A stretch of DNA of 64,000 bases, taken from Myxococcales bacterium. Its GTDB lineage: Bacteria > Myxococcota_A > Polyangia > Polyangiales > Houyiibacteriaceae. The position numbers were made by a program, and so were the translations under genes. A model generated the notes under the pieces. That model worked only from the letters and a program-made list of their open reading frames with translations, ran no database searches and was not told the DNA's origin. The stretch is taken from positions 170,695 to 234,694 of the forward strand of contig JAOTYL010000003.1 of the NCBI GenBank assembly GCA_029861865.1, read 5' to 3'. Shown here one piece after another: positions 35,715 through 44,542 of the stretch. Numbering within the stretch: the first letter of the stretch is position 1; the number at the start of each line of letters is the position of its first letter.

Positions 35715-37094
35715 GTGATTCGAATTGTAGTGATTGGCTTGATGGGGGTCGTGGGTGCGGTCGGCTGCGGAGGCGGCGACGACCAGGGCCGTGATGCCTC
35801 GATCGGCGGCGAAGGGGGCAGCGGCGGTGTCGGTGGCGGCGGCAGCGGCGGTAGTGGCGGCGCGCCCGAATGCTTCGAAGTGAACGCGGCCGGGAGAGAT
35901 GTCGGCGGAATATGCACAGGGCCTACGTTGGACTGCAAACCCGGTTTGGAGTGCATTGTGGAGCAGTCCGGGGAGCCGTTTGGAACGATTGGCGGCCCGG
36001 ACAATCCGATCTTGAACTATCCGCCGGGCGAGGATGTACCCATCGATGCGCCGTTCTTCCTGGGCAGCTACTGCACGCTTCCCGTCGCCGCGACCCCGAC
36101 CGGATGCGATCCCGACGCTTGCGCCGCGGAGTGCGGGCTCTGCACTCCGATAGCCGGCGAGGTGATCTGCATGAACGCGTGTCTGCCAGAGCTCGACACC
36201 AACAGCATCTGTCGCCCAGGGTATCGATGTGATCTGTTCGACTTCGTCTGCTTCCCTGGATGTACTTCCAATGACGAGTGCCGTGTGTCGCGCCTGGACA
36301 CCAACGGCAATGGCCAGTTGGAATTCTGGGATCCGGAAACGCTGATGGGCGACAACCTGGTCTACAACACGAGCTCCGAGGCTCGCTGCAATATGGAGAC
36401 CTACCGATGCGAGCATGAGGGGACCCCTGGAGCCGAAGCCGGCAGTCCCTGCACATTCAACGACGACTGCGAGGCCGATGGGGTATGCCTGTTCGGGCCC
36501 GATGGATATTGCTCGAAGTTTGGCTGCGACATCCCAGGCAATGACTGCGCGGGTGGCGGTGTCTGCGCGGCGGGGCAGTGCCTCGCGCCTTGCGACGTAG
36601 GTTCCGACGATACCACGCCGCCGGTGAACAACACCCAGGGCTGCCGTGAGGGCTACACCTGTTACTGGGGTGGCGCAGACGCCGATCCAAGCGGCTTCTG
36701 CGATGTTGGCCTCTTCAACGACGTCACCATCAACAACATCGGTTCCGCGTGCGTGAGCGCCGACGAATGCTACTCGCCCTTTGGCTACGGGCGCTGTGAT
36801 CCCGACTTTGGCTGCACGGTGATCGAGTGCGGCGCGCCAAGGGGCGCGCCAGGTCTACCCGCGGATGTCTGTGGTGACAACGCGACCTGTGTCGATTTCA
36901 TCAACCTCGGGGTCGACCTGTTTGCATGCTTGAAAAAGTGCGTTTCGGCTGAGGATTGTTTTCCAGGAGATGCATGCGCGGACGTGGATTTGGATGACGC
37001 GACAGTCGACGAGGTGTGCTTCCCGGTCTGCCTCAGCCCCGATGAGTGTCGAATCGGGGAGGACTGTGTCAACGGCGAGTGCGTTACCCCTTGA
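35715..37094 (+). CDS. Cysteine-rich surface lipoprotein with Gly-rich linker
   Basis: 459 residues from a GTG at 35715 with GGAG upstream. The signal peptide ends VGAVGC (Cys18), then a glycine/serine-rich linker of about 30 residues (GGEGGSGGVGGGGSGGSGG) leads to a domain of repeated disulfide-rich modules with more than 40 cysteines (CNDDCEADGVC-like spacing). A DTNGNGQLEFWD segment resembles a calcium-binding EF-hand-type loop. The architecture is typical of exported myxobacterial lipoproteins of unknown function. Adhesion or prey contact is a guess. Confidence 0.85.
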   Translation: MIRIVVIGLMGVVGAVGCGGGDDQGRDASIGGEGGSGGVGGGGSGGSGGAPECFEVNAAGRDVGGICTGPTLDCKPGLECIVEQSGEPFGTIGGPDNPILNYPPGEDVPIDAPFFLGSYCTLPVAATPTGCDPDACAAECGLCTPIAGEVICMNACLPELDTNSICRPGYRCDLFDFVCFPGCTSNDECRVSRLDTNGNGQLEFWDPETLMGDNLVYNTSSEARCNMETYRCEHEGTPGAEAGSPCTFNDDCEADGVCLFGPDGYCSKFGCDIPGNDCAGGGVCAAGQCLAPCDVGSDDTTPPVNNTQGCREGYTCYWGGADADPSGFCDVGLFNDVTINNIGSACVSADECYSPFGYGRCDPDFGCTVIECGAPRGAPGLPADVCGDNATCVDFINLGVDLFACLKKCVSAEDCFPGDACADVDLDDATVDEVCFPVCLSPDECRIGEDCVNGECVTP

Positions 37095-37146
37095 CCGGTT
37101 GCGGATGCTAGACCAGTCTCGTAGACCACTGCCGTAGGAGCAAACC

Positions 37147-37281
37147 ATGTATCTTCATCTCGTGAATAGCGACCGGCCCCGCAAGCGTAACAAGGCCGCC
37201 CGGCGCAACGCGAAGCGAAAAGCGAAGAACCGCCGCCGGGTCAACCGTATGCACGGGCGGAAGCTAGGGCGTCGCCTCTAG
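37147..37281 (+). CDS. Short, extremely basic 44-residue peptide
   Basis: ATG at 37147, TAG at 37279-37281, with a clear TAGGAG ribosome site 6 bases before the start. It begins MYLHLVNSDRPRKRNK and is dominated by Arg, Lys and Asn up to a final GRKLGRRL. Twenty-two of 44 residues are Lys or Arg, so it should bind nucleic acid or the ribosome. Similar tiny basic proteins include bacterial ribosomal or AURKAIP1-like peptides, but no clear match was recognised. It ends 9 bases before the PPDK-regulator start, so they may be co-transcribed. Confidence 0.6.
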   Translation: MYLHLVNSDRPRKRNKAARRNAKRKAKNRRRVNRMHGRKLGRRL

Positions 37282-37290
37282 CCGTGTTCG

Positions 37291-38139
37291 ATGGACGCGA
37301 AGGTCATCTACGTCGTCAGTGACTCGACCGGTGAGACGGCCGAACGCGTGACCCGCGCTACCCTTCTTCAGTTCCCCGAGCACAAAGTAAGGCTCCGAAT
37401 CGAGCGGCGCGTTCGAGACCGGCGTGGCTTAGCCGCAATTCTCGAGAGGGCGAGTGAGCAGGAGGCCATGGTGGTCTTTACCCTGGTGCGCCCCGAGCTC
37501 CGGGCGCATTTCCACGAGCTCGCGAACCAGTTCAACGTCCGGCACGTCGACGTGATCGGGGCTCTGCTCAATCAGATCGGATACTACCTCGAAGCCGATC
37601 CGGTGAACATTCCATCTGCCGAGATGCCGCTGTCGAAGGAGTACTTTCGGCGGGTCGAGGCGATCGAGTTCGCTGTGAAGAGCGATGATGGCAAGGAGCC
37701 GCGAAACCTCAACAAGGCCGACCTGGTCTTGGTCGGCGTTAGTCGAACCAGTAAGACCCCGCTCTCCACGTACCTGGCGGGCCGGGGTTTGAAGATCGCC
37801 AATGTCCCGTTGGTGCTCGGCGTCGAGCCTCCCGAGGAGCTCTACCAACTACCGGCATATCGCGTCGTCGGCCTCACGATCGATGTCGAACAGCTGATGG
37901 ACATCCGCAGACAGCGCCTCCAACAACTCGGCATGCCACCCGACGCCAACTACGGCCTGCGGGACCATGTGAAAGCCGAGCTCGAATACGCGCACACGAT
38001 CTTCCGCAACAACCCCGAATGGATGGTCGTCGACGTCACCAACTGCGCCATCGAAGAAACCGCCACGATCATCCTCGAGGTCTTGAAGGAGCGCGAAGAG
38101 CTACGAGGCCTCACGAGCCCACCTCCGCTGGTGTTCTAG
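37291..38139 (+). CDS. Pyruvate,phosphate dikinase / PEP synthase regulatory protein (DUF299)
   Basis: 282 residues. The N-terminal IYVVSDSTGETAERVTRA motif, the P-loop GVSRTSKTPLSTYLA and the LDFLVADVTN-like DVTNCAIEE end are characteristic of the bifunctional ADP-dependent kinase/Pi-dependent phosphatase that switches PPDK or PEP synthase on and off. Neither target enzyme is in the window. It follows the 44-residue peptide by 9 bases and is followed by the repeat-rich intergenic region. Confidence 0.93.
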   Translation: MDAKVIYVVSDSTGETAERVTRATLLQFPEHKVRLRIERRVRDRRGLAAILERASEQEAMVVFTLVRPELRAHFHELANQFNVRHVDVIGALLNQIGYYLEADPVNIPSAEMPLSKEYFRRVEAIEFAVKSDDGKEPRNLNKADLVLVGVSRTSKTPLSTYLAGRGLKIANVPLVLGVEPPEELYQLPAYRVVGLTIDVEQLMDIRRQRLQQLGMPPDANYGLRDHVKAELEYAHTIFRNNPEWMVVDVTNCAIEETATIILEVLKEREELRGLTSPPPLVF

Positions 38140-38153
38140 ATCTGCGTCGACCG

Positions 38154-38285
38154 GTGACTCGGACCGCGGCGCGGGACGGGCGTGCTCTCAATGGGGCCCC
38201 GGTCGCCCTTTGCTATACGTACAGATCTTGACGCGGGCTCCTCCCCATCGCTGTGCTGCCCATCCCGCGCCGCGGCCCGAGTCAC
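38154..38285. repeat. MITE-like element with 28-bp terminal inverted repeats
   Basis: The 132-base segment is bounded by inverted repeats at 38154-38181 and 38258-38285 that match at 26 of 28 positions. The termini begin GTGACTCGGACCGCGGCG. It is non-coding, lies in the gap after the PPDK-regulator gene, and its ends resemble those of the element at 38361-38525. Confidence 0.72.
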
Positions 38286-38339
38286 CTACTCCTCGAAAAC
38301 ACTGTCAGCACCAGTGACCGTGTTAGTGCCAGCGTCAGT
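38283..38339 (+). repeat. Dispersed repeat unit A (copy 1)
   Basis: The segment beginning CACCTACTCCTCGA and ending AGTGCCAGCGTCAGT recurs in the same orientation at 48258-48320. There it starts CACCTTCTCCTCGA and ends with the same 15 bases. It joins the right end of the element at 38154. It also carries an inverted partner: CACCTACTCCTCG against CGCGAAGTAGGTG at 38351-38363 (11 of 13). Confidence 0.65.
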
Positions 38340-38360
38340 TTCCGTGTCTGCGCGAAGTAG

Positions 38361-38525
38361 GTGGACCGAGCTGCGGCGCGCGGCATGTCCTCGAACGCGA
38401 GTTCCGCAGGCGCCAACCCATCATTCCGACGCATGCACCCGGAGGGAGTTCACAGCGCTTGCAAACATCCCCGCCGAGGATGTTTGAGTGGGCGAGGGCG
38501 TGCCGCGTGCCGCAGCTCGGTTCAC
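38361..38525 (-). repeat. MITE-like element, repeat unit B (copy 1, reversed)
   Basis: 165 bases bounded by 17-bp inverted repeats (38361-38377 and 38509-38525, 16 of 17 matching). Reverse-complemented, it contains two blocks shared with the intergenic region after envC. 38456-38500 matches 48120-48164 at 40 of 45 positions, and 38383-38422 matches 48199-48238 at 39 of 40. The CATCC...GGATG core is itself a hairpin. The element ends 9 bases before the stop codon of the cyclic-nucleotide-binding gene. Confidence 0.75.
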
Positions 38526-38533
38526 CGGTATGG

Positions 38534-39040
38534 TCAGCGGGGGGTGGGGCCGTATTGGTGGGAGAGGGCGGCGTAGAACTGCGCGAGGATGCCGTCGGCG
38601 ACTCGGAGGCGGCGGCTGAGCTCGCGGGCGATGTTCATGATGAACAGGGCGTAGTCTTTGACATCGCGTCGATAGAGGAGATTTTCGACATGGTCGGCCG
38701 TGATCGAAAGCACGAGCGTCGGCGCGACGGCGCGGACCGATGCCGACCGGGGCTGCACGTCGATGATCGACATTTCGCCGAACCAGTCGCTCGGGCCTAG
38801 GACGGCGACTCGGACATCGCCGCCCGATTCACCCTTCTTGATGACCTCCAGCTCGCCCGCCACGACCACGAACATTTGGGTCGACAGATCGCCTTCTTCC
38901 ACCACCATGTCGCCGGCTTCAACGCGGCTCGTCGGGAGTGACTCAGCCAGAATCTCCAAGGTTTCACGGCTGAGCCCGCCGAATAGCCCGATGTCGGCGA
39001 GGTGGTCGGCTCTGAGCTTTGGGGTCGGTGGTCGACTCAT
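38534..39040 (-). CDS. Cyclic-nucleotide-binding domain protein
   Basis: 168 residues. One cNMP-binding beta-roll covers residues 15-130: MVVEEGDLSTQMFVVVAGELEV and the phosphate cassette FGEMSIIDVQPRSASVRA, whose Arg would contact the nucleotide phosphate. A C-terminal helix follows, with no DNA-binding domain, so it is not a CRP regulator. Such stand-alone sensors relay cAMP or cGMP levels to other proteins. It is divergent from the Ser/Thr kinase at 39112 (71-base gap), a possible signalling pair. Confidence 0.9.
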   Translation of the reverse strand: MSRPPTPKLRADHLADIGLFGGLSRETLEILAESLPTSRVEAGDMVVEEGDLSTQMFVVVAGELEVIKKGESGGDVRVAVLGPSDWFGEMSIIDVQPRSASVRAVAPTLVLSITADHVENLLYRRDVKDYALFIMNIARELSRRLRVADGILAQFYAALSHQYGPTPR

Positions 39041-39111
39041 ATCCTCAGCATACGCGAACCATTCGCTTACGTCATGGAATCGAATTGGATAGATTCACCC
39101 GAGGAAGATCG

Positions 39112-40272
39112 GTGCCCAGCCCGGATTTGCCGCGAACGTTTGGACCCTACACCCTGACCCGGCGTCTTGCCGTCGGTGGCATGGCCGAAGTCTACGTTGC
39201 ACGCGCCGAGGGCAGTGCCGGCTTCGAAAAGCTCGTCGCGCTCAAGCGCATCCATCCCCACTTGTCCGGAGACGACGGGTTCGTTTCGATGCTGATCGAA
39301 GAGGCAAAGCTCTCGGTGTCGCTCAGCCATCAGAACATCGTGCAGACTTTTGATCTCGGGTGCGTCGAGGACTCCTATTTCATCGTCATGGAGCATGTCG
39401 AGGGGTACGACCTTGCTCGAGTGCTGCGCGCGCTTCGCGATCGAGACGAAAAGGTGCCGGTGGAAGTCGCGGCGCACGTGGTGGCCGAGCTCTGCCGGGG
39501 CCTCGCGCATGCGCACCAACGGGTCGATGACCAGGGGCGCCCCCTGCACATCGTGCACCGCGATGTGTCGCCGCAAAACATCTTGTTGAGCCTCGCTGGC
39601 GAGGTGAAGATCGCGGACTTCGGGATCGCCAAGACTACGTCACGGGTGAGCGAGCCCGAGGTCGGGGTCATCAAGGGCAAGTACTTCTACATGTCACCCG
39701 AGCAGGCTTGGGGAGACCCCTTGGATCACCGAAGCGACATCTTTTCGGCTGGGGTCGTGTTGTGGGAGCTGCTGGTTGGACAGACCCTCCACCAAGCGAG
39801 CCACGTGCAAGCCCTGCTCGACGATGTGCGACGTGCAGAGGTGCCGCCGCCTTCGTCGCTCCGGGCAGGGGTGCCCGCTGCGCTCGACGCGATCGTTGCG
39901 CGTGCGACCGCAGTCGAGCCGAGCGACCGCTTCAGCGACGCTGGGGCCTTCGGCGATGCGCTCTGTGAGGTGCTGGCGGCGCGTCCGTGGGTGCATCCAG
40001 AGGCGTGGATTCGCGCGCTGCTTGCCGGGCTCGAGCCGCCACGGCCGCCCGGTCCCGAGCTCCCGAGGACCCGCGACCGCGTCATCACTCGTCCCTCCGA
40101 CGATCGACCGACGCCCCCGAGCGCGCCGGTTCGCTTCAGTCTCGACGACGGGGAGCCGACCGTGGCCGGCTGGAAAAGCCCGTCCGCCCGACCCGGGTGG
40201 CGGTGGCTCTGGTGGGCCGTTGGAGCATGCACGCTGGCTGCGGTCGGAATTTGGTGGCTGACTGGGAGATAG
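39112..40272 (+). CDS. Membrane-anchored Ser/Thr protein kinase (Hanks type)
   Basis: 386 residues from the GTG at 39112, chosen because GAGGAAG sits 5 bases upstream; the frame is open to 39019 over the neighbouring gene. The kinase domain covers about 10-280: glycine loop VGGMAEVY, Lys45, catalytic HRDVSPQN with Asp151 and Asn156, and ADFG with Asp169. A Pro-rich linker (290-360) leads to one C-terminal membrane helix (WLWWAVGACTLAAVGIWWL) ending 3 residues later. There is therefore no large external sensor domain. It phosphorylates Ser/Thr of cytoplasmic partners. Targets are unknown. Confidence 0.93.
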   Translation: MPSPDLPRTFGPYTLTRRLAVGGMAEVYVARAEGSAGFEKLVALKRIHPHLSGDDGFVSMLIEEAKLSVSLSHQNIVQTFDLGCVEDSYFIVMEHVEGYDLARVLRALRDRDEKVPVEVAAHVVAELCRGLAHAHQRVDDQGRPLHIVHRDVSPQNILLSLAGEVKIADFGIAKTTSRVSEPEVGVIKGKYFYMSPEQAWGDPLDHRSDIFSAGVVLWELLVGQTLHQASHVQALLDDVRRAEVPPPSSLRAGVPAALDAIVARATAVEPSDRFSDAGAFGDALCEVLAARPWVHPEAWIRALLAGLEPPRPPGPELPRTRDRVITRPSDDRPTPPSAPVRFSLDDGEPTVAGWKSPSARPGWRWLWWAVGACTLAAVGIWWLTGR

Positions 40273-40275
40273 AGT

Positions 40276-41133
40276 CTAGGGGCGCGGGTCTTCTCCCAAC
40301 ACGACGTTGTCGATCAAGCGGGTCGAGCCGAGGTGGGCCGCCGCCGCGATGAGCAGTCGTTCGGGGGACGTCGCCGATGGCTCGAGCGTCTCCGGGTCGA
40401 CGGCAGCGACGTAATCGATCCGGTCGAACACGGCCTCCACCGGCGTTGCGGCCGCGTTCTCGAGCACCGAAGGTTTCCGTTCGCCATGCTCCCAGGCGTC
40501 GTGCGCCGCTCGGAGTCCCTCTACGATGGCGAGAGCCCGGTGGCGGTCGGCCTCGGACAGATAGCGGTTACGCGAGGAGAGGGCAAGGCCGTCCGGCTCT
40601 CGCACGATCGGGCATCCGACCACCTCGATCGGCATGTCGAGGTCCCCGACCATCCGGCACAGGACTTTCCACTGCTGGTAATCCTTCCGACCGAACACCG
40701 CCGCGCAGGGTCCCGTGAGATTGAACAGCTTCGCCACGACCGTCGTCACGCCTTCGAAGTGTGTCGGCCTGAATACGCCCTCGAGGGGCTTGGCCAACTC
40801 CGCCACGCGGACCTGTGTTTGAAAGCAGTCTGGGTACATGGCGTCCGTATCCGGAGCGAACACCACATCGACTCCCCGCTGTTGGCAGCTCTGGAGATCG
40901 TGCTCGAGCGTTTTCGGGTAGCGTTGGAGGTCCTCGTCTGCCGCGAACTGTAGTGGATTGACGAAGATCGTGACCGCGAGGAAGTCTGCGCGTCGGGATG
41001 CCTCGTCGACCAGTGACAAGTGTCCCGCGTGCAGGGCGCCCATCGTCGGCACCAAACCGACTCGACCAGAAGCCCTGCGCGCATCATCGCAGGCCCGCCG
41101 AAATTCGGCAGGCTCGCGGATGACCGTGGTCAT
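40276..41133 (-). CDS. panC: Pantoate--beta-alanine ligase
   Basis: 285 residues from the ATG at 41133, which overlaps the panB stop as ATGA. The nucleotide-binding [17 protein letters not shown] with the HxGH signature, [16 protein letters not shown] and [11 protein letters not shown] are all present. It condenses D-pantoate and beta-alanine using ATP, the final step to pantothenate (vitamin B5) in the cytoplasm. The longer open frame to 41382 overlaps panB. Confidence 0.96.
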   Translation of the reverse strand: MTTVIREPAEFRRACDDARRASGRVGLVPTMGALHAGHLSLVDEASRRADFLAVTIFVNPLQFAADEDLQRYPKTLEHDLQSCQQRGVDVVFAPDTDAMYPDCFQTQVRVAELAKPLEGVFRPTHFEGVTTVVAKLFNLTGPCAAVFGRKDYQQWKVLCRMVGDLDMPIEVVGCPIVREPDGLALSSRNRYLSEADRHRALAIVEGLRAAHDAWEHGERKPSVLENAAATPVEAVFDRIDYVAAVDPETLEPSATSPERLLIAAAAHLGSTRLIDNVVLGEDPRP

Positions 41134-42041
41134 CCCTGCGGCCCGTACCCGGCCTTCTTCCCAGGCAGGAGAGTGAGACCCGTGCTCGGAGCATCGTCCT
41201 TTCGCACATTGCCGAAGCTGTGCTCGGCGCTCGGGAAAGTCCCTGCTCGAACTTCGTCGCGATAGCGCCGCGCCGCTTCGACTCCCTGCTCGAAGAACTC
41301 CGCGTAGCGCTTCACGAACTTGGGCTTGAGGTCCGGGGTCAGGCCTAGAAGGTCGTAGCAGACGAGGACTTGCCCATCGCAATGGGGGCCGGCGCCGATC
41401 CCGATCGTCGGGATCGGCACTGCCTCGGTAATGCGCTGGGCGAGGTCCGTGGGAATCCCTTCGAGCACCAGAGAGTAAGCGCCTGCGTCGGCGACCGCTT
41501 TGGCGTCTTCGAGCACTCGCTCCGCAGTCTTTTCGGTTTTGCCCTGGATGCGGAAACCACCCATCGCGTGGACGCTTTGCGGGGTGAGCCCCACGTGAGC
41601 CATGACCGGAATGCCGGCGTGCACGATCCGCTCGATCGTCGGGGCCGCGTCGACCCCGCCTTCGAGCTTCACGGCCTGGGCGCCGCCCTCCGACAGAAAG
41701 CGACCGGCATTGCGCAGCGCTTCCTCTTCGCTCAGCTGCCAGCTCAAGAACGGCATGTCGCCGACGACGTGCGCACGCCGGGTGCCGCGAGCCACCGCGC
41801 GACAGTGGTAGATCACCTCGTCGACGGTTACGGGCAGGGTCGAGGTTTGCCCCTGAACGACCATCCCGAGCGAGTCGCCCACCAGCAAGACATCGATTCC
41901 CGCATCGTCGAACAATCGTGCGAAGGTCGCATCGTAGGCGGTCACCATGGTGATCCGCTCGCCCTTGCGCTTCATCTGCCGAAGACCTGGCACGGTGACC
42001 GGCCGCTCCTCAGGCGTGCCTCCACGATCTCTTGGGCTCAT
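41130..42041 (-). CDS. panB: 3-Methyl-2-oxobutanoate hydroxymethyltransferase
   Basis: 303 residues from the ATG at 42041 ([14 protein letters not shown]). Family motifs include [53 protein letters not shown] and [15 protein letters not shown]. It makes ketopantoate from 2-oxoisovalerate and methylenetetrahydrofolate. With the 4-base overlap to panC, the two form a pantothenate operon. A panD or panE partner was not found nearby. Confidence 0.95.
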   Translation of the reverse strand: MSPRDRGGTPEERPVTVPGLRQMKRKGERITMVTAYDATFARLFDDAGIDVLLVGDSLGMVVQGQTSTLPVTVDEVIYHCRAVARGTRRAHVVGDMPFLSWQLSEEEALRNAGRFLSEGGAQAVKLEGGVDAAPTIERIVHAGIPVMAHVGLTPQSVHAMGGFRIQGKTEKTAERVLEDAKAVADAGAYSLVLEGIPTDLAQRITEAVPIPTIGIGAGPHCDGQVLVCYDLLGLTPDLKPKFVKRYAEFFEQGVEAARRYRDEVRAGTFPSAEHSFGNVRKDDAPSTGLTLLPGKKAGYGPQG

Positions 42042-42170
42042 GGCTCTGGTTCGCTTAGGTCGCGGCCAGGTCGATTCCCGGTCCACGCCGCCACGCCCGA
42101 TGAATGTAGCACCGAATCGGGCGCCGTCATTGTGCGGGAAAGCCACCTGAAGTCGGCAACTTAGCTATTA

Positions 42171-43403
42171 CTACTGCATTAACGCAGCGATCTTCTCGCG
42201 TAGCTCTTCGTCTTGTGTCGCGAGCGCCTCGGCCCGCGTCAGCATGCGATGGGCCTCATCCTCGAGGCCGAGCTCTCGCAAGAGGCGGCCCGCCTCGTAG
42301 TGATAAAGGGCGTGGTGGTCTCGGTCGCCTCCTTGGCTCAACGCGCGGAACATGTCGGCGGCGCGGTCGAGCCGGCCATCGGCTTCGTAGAGCTGCGCGA
42401 GGGTGGTCGCGGTCGGTACCGGAAAGTCTCGCACCTGGCGTTGCGTAAAAAATTCGATGACTTGCTCGAGAAAGCTCTTGGCTTCCTCGGGTTTTCCGGT
42501 TGCCTCGCAGGCAAGCCCCAGCTCTTCGAGGAGCCGCCAGTCCACCGACGCGCTCTTGCTGAGCTCGAGGGATGTTCGAAGCACGTCGAGGGCCTCGGCA
42601 GCATGCCCCGCGCCTCGGAGGTACCCTCCCATCGCAAGGTAAGGTCGGTAGTCCTCCGGCAACGTCTTCACGGCGCCCTCGAAGTGCGACATGGCCCCTT
42701 CGAAATCATCTGCCTCGTCGGCGAGGCGGGCTAGGGCGAGGTGCGCAGCTAGCTTCGTGTCGCCTCCCTCCTGGCTGTCGAGTGCGCCGATAAAGCGCTC
42801 GAGCGCCTCCTTGGCACCCGGGAAGTCCTCGGTGAGCAGTCGCGCGCGGCCGATTTCGAGCCAGAGGTACCGTGCCTCCGCCGCCCCTCGAGCGATCGCT
42901 TCGAGGCCTTCACGCGCCTCTTCAAACCGCTCGCACTGCATGGCGACCAGGGCATCGAACAGAGGCTGACCGTAGGCTTCGTACTCGTCGGCTTGGTCGT
43001 CTTGCCACTGCCCCGCGATCAAGGCGATCCGTTCTTCGTCGGTCATTTCGTGCGAGACCGCTTGCTCGAGCGCATCCTCGGCCTCGAGCCCGTCGAGAAG
43101 CTGCTGTGCCTCATCACGGATCGCCGCGGTGGCCGCAACTTCGAGCGCTCCCTCGAGCTCGTGCGTCGCCAGCTCGATCGCGCCGTCGGCAAGGTACTTC
43201 TTGGCTTCGTCGATGCGCTGCCGTGCGATGGCATCGGTGCACTGGCGGATCTTGTCGACGAGCGACGCACGGGTGCGGTCCGTGTCCAACGCTTTTTCGT
43301 AAGCGAGCTTGGCCGGCCCAAAATCGCCGGCCGCGAAAAGCGCGTCGGCCTTCTTTTCGAGCGCGGCAGGGTCAGCCGTGAAGAGTTTCTTGAACAGCCC
43401 CAT
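42171..43403 (-). CDS. Tetratricopeptide-repeat protein
   Basis: 410 residues, entirely helical, with repeated TPR-like pairs such as ALFAAGDFGPAKLAYEKAL, FEEAREGLEAIARG and DFEGAMSHFEGAVK. There is no signal peptide or membrane helix, so it is cytoplasmic. TPRs mediate protein complexes; the partner could be the helical-repeat protein encoded just upstream, whose stop is 3 bases away. No enzymatic domain is seen. Confidence 0.82.
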   Translation of the reverse strand: MGLFKKLFTADPAALEKKADALFAAGDFGPAKLAYEKALDTDRTRASLVDKIRQCTDAIARQRIDEAKKYLADGAIELATHELEGALEVAATAAIRDEAQQLLDGLEAEDALEQAVSHEMTDEERIALIAGQWQDDQADEYEAYGQPLFDALVAMQCERFEEAREGLEAIARGAAEARYLWLEIGRARLLTEDFPGAKEALERFIGALDSQEGGDTKLAAHLALARLADEADDFEGAMSHFEGAVKTLPEDYRPYLAMGGYLRGAGHAAEALDVLRTSLELSKSASVDWRLLEELGLACEATGKPEEAKSFLEQVIEFFTQRQVRDFPVPTATTLAQLYEADGRLDRAADMFRALSQGGDRDHHALYHYEAGRLLRELGLEDEAHRMLTRAEALATQDEELREKIAALMQ

Positions 43404-43406
43404 CGA

Positions 43407-44519
43407 TCACCCGCTGAACTGCTTAGAGCGGCGCTTGGCGGCCTGCTTGAGAGGCCCGGGGATTCCACGGCTGCGAGACAGCGCGCGAAGATCGTTGCGC
43501 CGTAGGTGACTCAGGAATCCCATCGACAATGCGAGTGGTGTTTTCGGGTTGTTGCAGAGCATGCGTTTGATCTCGTAGCTCCGCAGCCACTCCCGCTTCC
43601 TGCCAATGTACCGGAGGATGTCCTCAGAGACCTCTCGGCTTTGCGCGGCGTTCTTGGCCTCGCTCTCGCCGGTGGCCGGCGACGAAATCGCTGCCATGGC
43701 CACTATTTTGTTCGGGTCGCGTAGCAGGATGGAGCGGGCGGCCGCATTGCCCAGCAGCGCCATTCGAATCTTCTCGCCGATGTTCATCTCCCGAATCTTG
43801 GTCTGCAGCGGAACGAACTCCTCCTTGGTTTCTTCGGTGCCGTCGATCTCGTCACGCGCCACCGCGTCCTGATCGGCGTCCTCGGCGAGGGCCTTGGCAA
43901 AGAGCTCGTCACTCGGGAGCGGCTCTTCGCTCGGCTCGGGGACGAGCTGCCCTCGAATCGCCTTCTTGAGCTCCTCGAACATTGGAATGCCGGTAACCTC
44001 CACATCGTGTCGCGCCGCGAGCTCGACCAATCGGTCGGCGGTCGACATTCGGGTGTTCTTGTTCTTGTAGAGCGCCTCGATGATCTCGGGAGCGCCGAGC
44101 AGCCGTTGCTGGTTGACGGCGATGATTTCGGTAATGCGCTCTACACAGTGACTCGAAATGCGAGCGATCGTCGCGTCCGCCACCGCGTGGTTCGAGGCGA
44201 GCCGCGCCAAGACCTCGTCGTTCTTGGGAAACCTGAGGGCGACCTCGTGGAGCACGCCTGCGGGAAGGTCGGCTTTGCATGCGGGTAGCAGCACGTTTTC
44301 CGGAAGCCCGACGAGCGTCTCGACCGCGGCCTTGCTCACTTCTACGTTGGCGTCGGCCGAGAGCTGAGCCAGGAGCAAGACGAGGTCGGCACCCTTGACC
44401 GGGACCATCCCTTTGGCCGCCATCATTCGCGCGGCGCTGGGGCCATTGGGGTCGGCGAAGCGTCGCAACGCCTCGGGGACTTGATCTGCCGGGATGGGGA
44501 GCTCTGGTGTAGCCAGCAT
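43407..44519 (-). CDS. Conserved helical-repeat protein of unknown function
   Basis: 370 residues. Residues 20-190 look like HEAT-like helical repeats (VEVSKAAVETLVGLPENV, DEVLARLASNHAVADATI, the IIEALYKNKNTRMST pattern). A charged acidic linker follows (about 200-245), then a C-terminal helical part with EKIRMALLGNAAARSILLRDPNKIV and LRRNDLRALSRSRG. The MALLGN..AR..L..D.N..V phrase is recurrent in uncharacterised myxobacterial proteins. No function is assigned. It appears to be in an operon with the enoyl-CoA hydratase upstream and the TPR gene downstream. Confidence 0.75.
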   Translation of the reverse strand: MLATPELPIPADQVPEALRRFADPNGPSAARMMAAKGMVPVKGADLVLLLAQLSADANVEVSKAAVETLVGLPENVLLPACKADLPAGVLHEVALRFPKNDEVLARLASNHAVADATIARISSHCVERITEIIAVNQQRLLGAPEIIEALYKNKNTRMSTADRLVELAARHDVEVTGIPMFEELKKAIRGQLVPEPSEEPLPSDELFAKALAEDADQDAVARDEIDGTEETKEEFVPLQTKIREMNIGEKIRMALLGNAAARSILLRDPNKIVAMAAISSPATGESEAKNAAQSREVSEDILRYIGRKREWLRSYEIKRMLCNNPKTPLALSMGFLSHLRRNDLRALSRSRGIPGPLKQAAKRRSKQFSG

Positions 44520-44542
44520 TCGTGCTTGTTCGATCTTAGCGC

